Shown here: in pieces, positions 26,853 through 34,133 of the stretch
How the letters are laid out: every line of letters starts with the position of its first letter
Numbering within the stretch: position 1 is the first letter of the stretch
From: Pseudothermotoga elfii DSM 9442 = NBRC 107921
GTDB lineage: Bacteria > Thermotogota > Thermotogae > Thermotogales > DSM-5069
Assembly (NCBI RefSeq): GCF_000504085.1
Contig: NC_022792.1
Location: 1,888,001-1,952,000, forward strand
Length of the DNA: 64,000 nt
Reading direction: 5' to 3'
Translations under genes and position numbers: made by a program
The notes under the pieces: model-generated
Seen by the model: the letters and a program-made list of their open reading frames with translations, nothing else
The model's database searches: none
What the model was told of the DNA's origin: nothing

Positions 26853-27596
26853 CTATTTTGCATGGTGATGCACACATGAAACAAGTTTTCGTACATATTC
26901 GGTTACATCATCGGCTTGGAATACATTTCTTCCAAAGGCAACTCCTTTTGCTCCATGATCAATGGCTTCACGAACCATAGAAAACGCATCCAGATCCTTC
27001 GGACCACCGGCTATCAGAATAGGTATTGGAACAGCAGAAGTTATCGTACTGAAAGTATCTCCCCCTGTGTAGTAGACTTTCAATGCATCTGCGCCAAGTT
27101 CGAAGGCAGCTCTGACACCGGTAGCAATACAGGTAACGTCATTACTCTTTGAGTTTTGCGAGAGTACTTCAACAAAAAGTGGTATACCTTCTTTATCGCA
27201 TTGTTCCGCAATTTTTGCAACAATTTCAAGCGATGGTATCTCACCATCACCAGCCACAAAGCACATGACAATGACTGCATCTGCACCCAATCTTAGTGCA
27301 TGATCAACAGATGTTGTAAGTCTGTGAAAATCAAATTTGGGGCTATAGTTTGTTGATGCACCTGTTATTCTGAGTATTATTCCGACATCGCCAGAAATAC
27401 AGTCGTGACATTTGTTCAGAACGCCGGGGTTTAAGATCAAAGCGTCCGGTTTTCCCATAATCACTTTCTGAATCGTGTCACGTATATCTACAAGACCTGG
27501 TATGGGGCCTTGGAATTGACCGTGATCGAGGGCAATTACAGCAGAATAACCATCAGGTTTGAATATTCTCTTCAGTCTTAATGATTTACCATACAC
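26853..27596 (-). CDS. DeoC/FbaB (DhnA)-family class I aldolase
   Basis: 247 aa, first gene of the operon, starting at GTG 27596 behind AAGGAG. ALDHGQFQGPIPGLVDI is the phosphate/substrate loop of the DhnA-type class I fructose-bisphosphate aldolase and LsrF group. The Schiff-base lysine is expected in GADALKVYYTGG, and ILIAGGPK plus GVAFGRNVFQ form the phosphate-binding C-terminal strands. It probably cleaves a phosphorylated keto-sugar to dihydroxyacetone phosphate and an aldehyde, or performs an LsrF-like thiolytic step. FbaB lies beside yegTUV in E. coli, the same protein company as here. Confidence 0.88.
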   Translation of the reverse strand: MYGKSLRLKRIFKPDGYSAVIALDHGQFQGPIPGLVDIRDTIQKVIMGKPDALILNPGVLNKCHDCISGDVGIILRITGASTNYSPKFDFHRLTTSVDHALRLGADAVIVMCFVAGDGEIPSLEIVAKIAEQCDKEGIPLFVEVLSQNSKSNDVTCIATGVRAAFELGADALKVYYTGGDTFSTITSAVPIPILIAGGPKDLDAFSMVREAIDHGAKGVAFGRNVFQADDVTEYVRKLVSCVHHHAK

Positions 27597-27610
27597 GCAA
27601 CGTCACTCCT

Positions 27611-27635
27611 TCACAAATGTGCTGCACATTTGTGA
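27611..27635. promoter_or_regulatory. Perfect palindromic operator candidate at the operon head
   Basis: The arm TCACAAATGTG (11 bp) is repeated as an exact inverted copy after a 3-base spacer, 15-39 bases before the aldolase start. It lies just downstream of a -10-like TAAAAT, where a repressor would block initiation or elongation. The operon encodes a SorC-family regulator, making that protein the natural candidate ligand. I saw no second copy in the window. Confidence 0.65.
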
Positions 27636-27648
27636 GCATACGAAATTT

Positions 27649-27676
27649 ATTTTACCTATAGATTAACAAACGGTAA
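27649..27676 (-). promoter_or_regulatory. Tentative promoter of the catabolic operon
   Basis: On the minus strand TAAAAT (27649-27654) matches the -10 consensus at 5 of 6 positions. The -35 position, 16 bases upstream, holds only TTACCG. A weak -35 would suit a regulated promoter. The proposed start point falls next to the palindrome at 27611-27635. Confidence 0.35.
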
Positions 27677-27783
27677 CATAGAAGTGACGATGAGCAGTAT
27701 TTTGACTTGAACGTAGTTGTTATTCGTGTGTTTTTGAAAGAACAAGAAGATACAAAAATAGAAGAAATCCACAAAAGATGATT

Positions 27784-27816
27784 TTTTGTAAACCTGCTGC
27801 GTTATAATTTACAAAA
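27784..27816. promoter_or_regulatory. Inverted repeat flanking the -10 box of the esterase operon
   Basis: TTTTGTAAA (27784-27792) and its exact complement TTTACAAAA (27808-27816) enclose a TATAAT box at 27803-27808, 25 bases before the esterase ATG. Nine-bp arms around the -10 box suggest a repressor-binding site. No adjacent regulator is obvious, and no good -35 box is seen. Confidence 0.5.
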
Positions 27817-27832
27817 GAGGTGAATTTAGTTT

Positions 27833-28600
27833 ATGAAACTTAATATATATGACCAGGATATTCGCTTGATTGATCCTATATGTTTTCCGATCTTCAAAAC
27901 AAATGGCAAAAAAGGTGTACTTTTAATTCATGGTTTCACAGGAAGTCCACACGATATGATTTACGTTGCACAAAGACTTTTCGATGAAGGCTTTACTGTA
28001 TCTGTACCTCGACTTCCAGGTCATGGTACTAACCACAAGGATTTTTTGAATTCAACATGGGAAGACTGGGTCAGGAGATCGATAGATGCTTATCTCGATC
28101 TAACTAATTTTTGTGACCAAATAAGTGTTGTTGGGCTTTCAATGGGGGCACTTCTCGCTGCCGTTGTGGCGTCAAGGTTCAAGGCCAAAAAACTTGTTTT
28201 GGCAGCCCCGGCTTTTAAGGTGACAGATTGGAGACTCAGATTCACCCCCTTGATGAGTTTGTTTGTACGATATAAAGAGAAGGAACCACCAGTTTTTGAT
28301 GACCCTTCACTCAACAAATTAGCCCAAGAATATTGGAATAAAGTATTTATAAAACCTGCTGCGCATTTGTATAAGCTACAAAAGGTTGCCATAAAAAGTC
28401 TCGAGATGGTTGAATCTCCTACATTAGTCATAGTAACCCAAAAAGACAACTCTGTACCGTTATCTGTTTTAGATGTTATAAAAGATCATTTGAAAGCTGA
28501 ATTCAAGACTGTTGTTCTTGAAAAAAGCGCTCATCCTGTGACAAACGACATAGAAAAAGAACTTGTTGCTGAAAAGATAGCAGAATTTCTTTCTAACTAA
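27833..28600 (+). CDS. Carboxylesterase / alpha-beta hydrolase
   Basis: 255 aa, similar in layout to thermostable carboxylesterases of the Est30 type. The oxyanion-region motif is LLIHGFTGSPHDM; the nucleophile is the Ser of GLSMGALLAAV. Asp and His of the triad are likely in TQKDNSVPLSVLD and KSAHPVTNDIEK. AGAGGTGA precedes the ATG. It is cytoplasmic, hydrolysing short-chain esters. The next gene follows after 13 bases, so the four genes to 30567 look like one unit. Confidence 0.88.
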   Translation: MKLNIYDQDIRLIDPICFPIFKTNGKKGVLLIHGFTGSPHDMIYVAQRLFDEGFTVSVPRLPGHGTNHKDFLNSTWEDWVRRSIDAYLDLTNFCDQISVVGLSMGALLAAVVASRFKAKKLVLAAPAFKVTDWRLRFTPLMSLFVRYKEKEPPVFDDPSLNKLAQEYWNKVFIKPAAHLYKLQKVAIKSLEMVESPTLVIVTQKDNSVPLSVLDVIKDHLKAEFKTVVLEKSAHPVTNDIEKELVAEKIAEFLSN

Positions 28601-28613
28601 GGAGGAATCAAGG

Positions 28614-29582
28614 TTGATAACACTTCAAGATGTGAGAGATGCAAAAAGAAGAATTTCACAGTTGGCCCACACCACGCCTGTTTTTTCATCCCAAACTTTG
28701 AACATACTTTCAGAGAGTTCTGTTTTTCTAAAAGCGGAAAATCTTCAAAAGAGTGGTTCTTTCAAATTCAGAGGTGCGATGAATTTTCTGCTTTCACTGA
28801 GCAGGGAAAATCTGAGAAACGGTGTTGTGACAGGTTCGTCTGGCAATCACGGGCAAGCTCTTGCTTGTGCGGGCAAGATTTTGAATACCAATGTAACTGT
28901 AGTTGTACCAGAGGATGTTTCGGCGGCTAAACTTTCAGCAATAAAAGGGTATGGTGCAAGGATAGAACGATGTGGTAGAACGTCGACAGAAAGGCTAAAC
29001 AGGGCTTATGAGATATCGCAACAAACTGGGGCAATCTTTGTTCCCCCGTTCGACCATCCATGGATAATGGCCGGACAAGGCACGATAGGGCTCGAGTTGA
29101 TCGAACAACTTTGTGATTTTGACGCTGTCTTAGTTCCTTGTGGCGGTTGTGGGTTGATTTCAGGTATTTCTAAGGCGATCAAAGAAATTCTCAAAAATGC
29201 CAGAGTTTACGGGGTTGAACCAGAGCAGAGCAACAGCACATATCTTTCTTTCAAGGCAGGTCATCTTGTTGAATTAAAGAATATAAATACAATCGCTGAT
29301 GGATTAAGGACTGCTGTGCCAGGTACGCTTACCTTTCCTGTTGTTCAAAAGTACGTAGATGACATTCTTCTTGTATCAGAACAAGAGATAAAAAGAGCTG
29401 TTGTCTTTCTACTTGAGAGGATGAAATTACTTGTAGAGCCTTCAGGCGCAGTTACAGTAGCAGCACTCATCTCTGGCAGATTCCCATTAAAAGGTAAGAA
29501 AGTCGTTGCCGTACTTTCTGGTGGAAATGTTGATCTTTTTGCACTCTCTGAATGGATCAAGGAAATTAAGCAAGGAGGGTAA
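28614..29582 (+). CDS. PLP-dependent threonine/serine dehydratase-like enzyme
   Basis: 322 aa from TTG 28614 behind GGAGGAATCAAGG. The PLP lysine lies in NLQKSGSFKFRGAMNFL; the phosphate-binding glycine loop is VPCGGCGLISG, and SSGNHGQALACAG is the substrate Asn loop. The length matches catabolic threonine dehydratase (TdcB) and serine racemase-type enzymes, and there is no C-terminal ACT regulatory domain. The likely reaction is deamination of L-threonine or serine to a 2-oxo acid; racemase activity cannot be excluded. Confidence 0.87.
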   Translation: MITLQDVRDAKRRISQLAHTTPVFSSQTLNILSESSVFLKAENLQKSGSFKFRGAMNFLLSLSRENLRNGVVTGSSGNHGQALACAGKILNTNVTVVVPEDVSAAKLSAIKGYGARIERCGRTSTERLNRAYEISQQTGAIFVPPFDHPWIMAGQGTIGLELIEQLCDFDAVLVPCGGCGLISGISKAIKEILKNARVYGVEPEQSNSTYLSFKAGHLVELKNINTIADGLRTAVPGTLTFPVVQKYVDDILLVSEQEIKRAVVFLLERMKLLVEPSGAVTVAALISGRFPLKGKKVVAVLSGGNVDLFALSEWIKEIKQGG

Positions 29583-29584
29583 AA

Positions 29585-30001
29585 ATGAATCAAAGAGCTC
29601 TTGATCTATTTGAAAAAGGTTTAAGTTGTTCCCAATCTGTTTTTGCAGCTTATGCACCGATGTTTGGTATAAACGAAAAGACAGCCTTAAAAATCTCATC
29701 TGCATTTGGTGGAGGAATGTCAAGGCTTGCACATGTTTGTGGCGCTGTCTCTGGTGCTTTCATGATAATAGGTTTAAAAACCGGTGGAGAAGACAAAGAG
29801 CAAACATATCTTCTTGCAAGAGAATTTGTTGAACAATTCAAGTTATTGGACGGATCAATAATGTGTAAAGATCTTCTTGGCTGTGATATAAGTACCAGCG
29901 AAGGTCTGCAGAAGGCAAGGGCAGAGAATGTTTTCAAAACAATCTGTCCAAAGTATGTGAAAGATTCATGCAATATCCTGGAAAAAATACTCTGTCTGTG
30001 A
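29585..30001 (+). CDS. C_GCAxxG_C_C-family putative redox protein
   Basis: 138 aa. The family pattern is visible: GLSCSQSVFAAYAP, SAFGGGMSRLAHVCGAVSGAFM, then C-terminal Cys residues in MCKDLLGCDIS, ICPKYVKDSC and LCL. Such proteins are thought to bind metal or work in redox chemistry; no activity is established that I know of. It begins 2 bases after the dehydratase stop with AGGAGGG overlapping that gene's end. Confidence 0.8.
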   Translation: MNQRALDLFEKGLSCSQSVFAAYAPMFGINEKTALKISSAFGGGMSRLAHVCGAVSGAFMIIGLKTGGEDKEQTYLLAREFVEQFKLLDGSIMCKDLLGCDISTSEGLQKARAENVFKTICPKYVKDSCNILEKILCL

Positions 30002-30018
30002 GTTGAAGGAGCCCGAAC

Positions 30019-30567
30019 ATGGAAGTTTTTGAACTTGATAAAAACCGCTGGAAGGATTTCAAACTTCATTTCAAGTGGTCGAGTGATAGATATTACAAAG
30101 TGGATATCAGAAGAACACAAACAGGATGGATGATAGAATTGAAACTTCAAACGACCGATAAACCCATCGTTAAAGATTACGAAGAGCCGCTCTGGCAAAA
30201 ATGGATGGATGAAGAAAGCGGCGATGGAGCTCGGATATTTGGTGTGAAAATTGACGGTGAAATTGTCGGCTGGATGACCGTTGGCATTGAGAGTTGGAAC
30301 AACAGACTTAGAGTATATGAATTACTTGTTCTTGAACAGTATCGTAAAAGAGGTATAGGAAAAATACTCTTAGACAAAGCCAAGCAAATAGCAAAACAAA
30401 AACACTGTCGCGCAATAGTTCTTGAGACACAGACCAATAATGCCAATGCCATTGAATTTTACAGAAAACAAGGTTTTGAGTTTGATGGTCTTGATATCAC
30501 AGCCTATCACAATGATGATGTTGAAAGAAATGAAGTCAGAATAGAAATGGTTTTCAAGAACTTTTAA
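30019..30567 (+). CDS. GNAT-family N-acetyltransferase
   Basis: 182 aa. The acetyl-CoA-binding motif is EQYRKRGIGKILLDKAKQIA (R-x-x-G-x-G type), followed by IVLETQTNNANAIEFYRKQG and FEFDG, the usual C-terminal beta-alpha unit. The substrate could be a small molecule or a protein; sequence alone does not tell. GAAGGAG lies before the ATG; it is the last gene of the esterase unit. Confidence 0.87.
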   Translation: MEVFELDKNRWKDFKLHFKWSSDRYYKVDIRRTQTGWMIELKLQTTDKPIVKDYEEPLWQKWMDEESGDGARIFGVKIDGEIVGWMTVGIESWNNRLRVYELLVLEQYRKRGIGKILLDKAKQIAKQKHCRAIVLETQTNNANAIEFYRKQGFEFDGLDITAYHNDDVERNEVRIEMVFKNF

Positions 30568-30624
30568 ATAGAGTCAGATTTTACGAAAATCCAAAGGAGT
30601 TAAACACAATTGCCATACAAAAAA

Positions 30625-30755
30625 TGGAGTTCAATTTCCAGTTTACTGTATTCTGCACAAGAATTGAAAATGATGCTTCAAATGTGAAATTTCAACAATA
30701 CCATCGCCTAAGGTTCATACCGTATGTAAAAAACTCGATTGTTGTGGTTGAATAG
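30625..30755 (+). pseudogene. Decayed C-terminal remnant of a methyltransferase gene
   Basis: The sequence here reads LYSAQELKMMLQM then a stop, closely matching LYSAHELKMMLQICGFNN near the end of the methyltransferase at 14935-15663; the DNA match over about 15535-15590 is evident by eye. After a frame change, YVKNSIVVVE with a stop fits the paralogue's last residues NAKRLVVLAY. Stops and frameshifts make it non-functional. It suggests an old duplication or recombination near the tRNA pair. Confidence 0.7.
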
Positions 30756-30785
30756 AAATTTTCAGAGAATTATTTGGAAAAAAGC

Positions 30786-30813
30786 TTGAATTTTGAGCGA
30801 GTTGTATTATAAT
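30786..30813 (+). promoter_or_regulatory. Promoter of the tRNA-Ser/tRNA-Arg unit
   Basis: TTGAAT (30786-30791) and TATAAT (30808-30813) are separated by 16 bases; the tRNA-Ser begins 13 bases after the -10 box. This is close to consensus, as expected for stable RNA genes. Confidence 0.75.
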
Positions 30814-30825
30814 GAAAATTAGTCT

Positions 30826-30916
<91 letters not shown>

Positions 30917-30920
30917 GGTT

Positions 30921-30997
30921 GTGCCCGTAGCTCAGCTGGATAGAGCGCCAGACTGCGGATCTGGAGGCCGGGAGTTCAAATCTCCCCGGGCACGCCA
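30921..30997 (+). tRNA. tRNA-Arg (anticodon GCG), CCA encoded
   Basis: 77-nt type I tRNA. Acceptor GTGCCCG pairs with CGGGCAC, followed by discriminator G and CCA. The anticodon stem CCAGA/TCTGG encloses CTGCGGA, giving anticodon GCG for CGC and CGU codons. The T-loop is GAGTTCAAATCTC. Its 3' 22 bases are also the antisense end of the Ppx/GppA-like gene. Confidence 0.96.
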
Positions 30998-31809
30998 GAA
31001 GCAGGCCATTTTCCTTCCTCTATCATCCTTGCCAAGGTATATCTGAAGCCCTTCGTTGAAACTTTTATATTGCCCTTTGTCGCTATTGCGGTTGCCACCG
31101 CGCAACCTGCGATAATGGTTTTTTCTCTTCCGGGTGGTATTATCTTCATATCTAATATTTGCTGAAGATTCATCTTCCTGAGCTTTTCTGAAATTTTATA
31201 AATATCTTCAGGCGTGAGTATAAAACCATCGAGTGATTTTAGATCCCATTTTTGAACCTTTAACGCGGCGATTGCAACAAAGGATCCTCCAATGCCAACA
31301 GGGTTTTCAAAACCAGGAAGCTGTTTTAAAACATAATCAACGGTCTTGTCAAAATCCTTTGCCCTGGGTAAAGAGAGATCAAAGATAGAATTCAAAACAT
31401 GTGTGCCTATCTCAAGGCTCACAAACCAATCTTTTTTAACAACCTCCAGACTGCCTCCTCCCAGATCAAAGACTGTGACATCCATACTTTGTTTTGGATC
31501 GATACACAAATATGTCAAATAAGCTTCTTCTTTTTCTGAAAGAATTTTTCCTTTTATTTCAAAATGCTTTAACAGCCTGTGGAAAAGTTCTGGTCTCTGG
31601 CGAAAAACCGCAGTACCAAAAGCGTATGTTTCTATACCGCTGATTTCACTTTGAATCTTCTCAACTGATTGCTTTGCAACACAAAAAGCCTGCTCATCGT
31701 CTTTAATTGACTTGAGGCCAACTTCATAGACCTTCTCCAAGAGTATCTTGCCTCTATCGTAAACAAGAGCAATAAAAGAATTCGAGCCAAGATCTAAGAC
31801 GGCTATCAT
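30976..31809 (-). CDS. Ppx/GppA phosphatase-family protein
   Basis: 277 aa, actin-like ATPase fold of exopolyphosphatase / (p)ppGpp 5'-phosphatase. The N-terminal phosphate-1 motif is AVLDLGSNSFIALVYD, the phosphate-2 motif VFDLGGGSLEVV, and GIGGSFVAIAAL follows. It is one of the short, two-domain forms (about 300 aa) rather than the 500-aa E. coli type. The reading frame runs 22 bases into tRNA-Arg on the opposite strand, so the last seven codons and stop come from tRNA sequence. Activity on polyphosphate or pppGpp is not decided by sequence. Confidence 0.88.
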   Translation of the reverse strand: MIAVLDLGSNSFIALVYDRGKILLEKVYEVGLKSIKDDEQAFCVAKQSVEKIQSEISGIETYAFGTAVFRQRPELFHRLLKHFEIKGKILSEKEEAYLTYLCIDPKQSMDVTVFDLGGGSLEVVKKDWFVSLEIGTHVLNSIFDLSLPRAKDFDKTVDYVLKQLPGFENPVGIGGSFVAIAALKVQKWDLKSLDGFILTPEDIYKISEKLRKMNLQQILDMKIIPPGREKTIIAGCAVATAIATKGNIKVSTKGFRYTLARMIEEGKWPASGVPGEI

Positions 31810-32239
31810 CCCACCACCCTTTCAGGCAACTTCTCCAGTATTCGAATGACACAATCTTTGCTCTTACCCAACTCAGACAGTCTGTTGAAAAAAACTTCGA
31901 TGCAACAACCTTCTGATCACCTCATACCACAATTTTGACACATTATCATGACAAAAAACATTGTGGATTTATTATTCGGCTTTCGCTGCAAGATTTCCAT
32001 CATATGCCGAAAGTAGCATACAGCTTCTATATTTGTTTTTGACAGGTGTTTTTAGAATATAAATCTCAAAAATATAGTGTATAATCTTTTCAACTTGGCA
32101 AGGGGGTGAGAGAAATTACACTCATAGAATTGGGCGGTCGCTGACTGCGGAATATTTTCCTTCCTCTTTCAGATTTTCCTCCGTTCAATTTCTACCTGTT
32201 TCTTAAATTCCCCAAAGCCTTTACAGAGAAGGTCATTTT
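31810..32239. other. 430-base intergenic region before the GLUG protein
   Basis: No gene of normal size is seen. It holds a TTGACA at 32039-32044 without a well-placed -10, and a TATAAT at 32080-32085 without a good -35. A strong AGGGGGTGA at 32101-32109 opens a 12-codon frame (GTG 32106 to TGA 32142-32144) whose stop lies inside a small stem (GCGGTC 32134-32139 with GACTGC 32143-32148). This may be a translated leader of the following gene. The first 200 bases show nothing I can name. Confidence 0.45.
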
Positions 32240-34105
32240 ATGAGAAAATGGCTTTTTGCCTTGGTTTTGTCGACGACTCTTTTACTGTTCAACTGTGCCG
32301 CACCAATTGTCCCAACAACGTATGACATTCAAGGTACGGTAAAACTGTGGAACGACACAGCTTTGTCTGGAGTTACTGTCACAGCAGGTACAAAGCAGGC
32401 AACGACAGATTTAAACGGGAACTGGTCTATCAAAGGTTTGAGTGGTAATGTAACAGTATCTGCCCAACTAAGCGGTTATTACATAGTGATTTCGGGTATG
32501 GTCTCTCCAACAAAGCAGGTGTCAGGTGCTTCGACAGTAGATTTCACAGCCTATTCTGAAACTGAAGATTTTGGAGGAGGGACTGGAACACAGAACGATC
32601 CATACATCATTGTGACAGCCCAACAATTGAACAATATCAGAAATAACCTTGACAAACATTTCAAGCAGATCAAAAACATCGATTTGAATGATCTTAAAAG
32701 CAAATTAGACCCAATTGTTGCAAACTGGGAACCAGTCGGTCATGATTTTCCAGTCAGCCCTGGTCCATTTACAGGTAGTTACGATGGTATGGGATTTGAG
32801 ATTCAAAATATGGTCGTATTGAGTGAAGTAGATAACTATTCAGGCTTTTTCGGTGTTATATCCCAAGCAACTATAACAAATATTGTCTTTAAAAATGCAA
32901 CAGTTGACTGGAATGCATCTTGTTCAGGCATATTCGCAGGGAGCATAAATGATAGCTTGATTGACAAAATAGTTATTCAAGATTCGTCTATATCAAAATC
33001 TACTAATATTGGAGGTTTTGCTGGTTACACCAGTGGTTCAACGATTACAAATTGTGAGATACAAAATATAACAGTAGAATCTCCTGAGGGTGGTTATTAT
33101 TTGGGTGGATTTGTCGCAGATGCTAATGCTACGTGGTTTGAAAATTGTTCGGCGGACAATATTGAACTTAAAGATCTAAACAATTCTAATACACTCGCAG
33201 CGGGTGGCTTTGCAGGTTATTCATCCATAAATGGTTTTAAGAACTGTTCTTTTAACGGTACGATCAACGCAACAAGTACATACACAGGTGGTTTTGCAGG
33301 TTATATCGAATGGCATGAAGAAGGACCGGGAAGTTTCGATTCTTTCGAAAACTGTTCAGTATCTGGTCAAATGTATGCAAGAAGAAACCCATCACAAATG
33401 TCTGGTTATGCGGGAGGTTTTGCTGGTTTTATAAAAGGTTCTTCACAAAGCTACTCGTTTACAAACTGTACTGTCAAAATGGATATTGAAGTGAATTATC
33501 AGGTTACAACAGTTGGAGGATTTGCCGCGGAGATTTCAGGACGTGGAGAAAGTTTTCTGAGATGCTCTTTTGAAGGTTCTATCAGCGCAACTGATAAATT
33601 TATCGAAGTTGCTGGTTTTGGTCATACTGGTTTGGAATCGTCGTTTGAAGAATGTTTTGCAAAATTTGAGATCAATACAAAAGATGATGCCTCTGGCTTT
33701 ATCAGTATTATCGGTGATGCTAACAATGTTTCTGTCAAAAACAGCTATGCAAAAGGTACCATTTATTCTGAATCAGGTTCAGCGAGTGGGTTTATCGTAA
33801 TGGACTCTGCTATTCATCCAACTGTCCAGAATTGTTATTCAGCAGTTTCGCTTGAAAATTCAACTTCTCGCTATGCCTTTGTCTATAACGTTTATTTTTC
33901 AACCGAATCTATCCAGGTCAATACACCAGGCTGTTTTTACGATTCAGATATTTCTAACGCTGAAGATGATCATTCAACTGCTCAATACAAAAGTACAGCC
34001 CAAATGAAAACTCAGTCCACATACACAGGCTGGGACTTCGATGAGATCTGGGCTATCAATTCTACAATCAACGATGGTTATCCATATCTACAATGGGAAA
34101 ATTGA
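32240..34105 (+). CDS. Surface lipoprotein-like protein with GLUG repeats
   Basis: 621 aa. Signal sequence MRKWLFALVLSTTLLLFNCA with Cys19 as likely lipidation site, though the lipobox (LFNC) is atypical. Residues about 27-95 form a carboxypeptidase-regulatory-like/Ig beta domain. From about 115 onward there are some nine GLUG-type repeats with GGFAGY- and F-x-NCS-like cores, predicting a beta-helix, ending in the usual GWDFDEIWAINSTINDGYPY. Most repeats carry a Cys at the same place. GLUG repeats occur in adhesins and IgA1-protease-like surface proteins; no peptidase motif is seen here. A surface binding or adhesion role is inferred. Confidence 0.82.
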   Translation: MRKWLFALVLSTTLLLFNCAAPIVPTTYDIQGTVKLWNDTALSGVTVTAGTKQATTDLNGNWSIKGLSGNVTVSAQLSGYYIVISGMVSPTKQVSGASTVDFTAYSETEDFGGGTGTQNDPYIIVTAQQLNNIRNNLDKHFKQIKNIDLNDLKSKLDPIVANWEPVGHDFPVSPGPFTGSYDGMGFEIQNMVVLSEVDNYSGFFGVISQATITNIVFKNATVDWNASCSGIFAGSINDSLIDKIVIQDSSISKSTNIGGFAGYTSGSTITNCEIQNITVESPEGGYYLGGFVADANATWFENCSADNIELKDLNNSNTLAAGGFAGYSSINGFKNCSFNGTINATSTYTGGFAGYIEWHEEGPGSFDSFENCSVSGQMYARRNPSQMSGYAGGFAGFIKGSSQSYSFTNCTVKMDIEVNYQVTTVGGFAAEISGRGESFLRCSFEGSISATDKFIEVAGFGHTGLESSFEECFAKFEINTKDDASGFISIIGDANNVSVKNSYAKGTIYSESGSASGFIVMDSAIHPTVQNCYSAVSLENSTSRYAFVYNVYFSTESIQVNTPGCFYDSDISNAEDDHSTAQYKSTAQMKTQSTYTGWDFDEIWAINSTINDGYPYLQWEN

Positions 34106-34108
34106 GAT

Positions 34109-34132
34109 AGGGCAGCACATCTGTGCTGCCCT
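34109..34132. terminator. Bidirectional terminator hairpin
   Basis: An 11-bp perfect inverted repeat, AGGGCAGCACA and its complement with a 2-base centre, lies between the stop of the GLUG gene (+) and the stop of the AAA ATPase (-). It is probably shared; the U-tracts are weak on both sides. Confidence 0.75.
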
Positions 34133-34133
34133 G

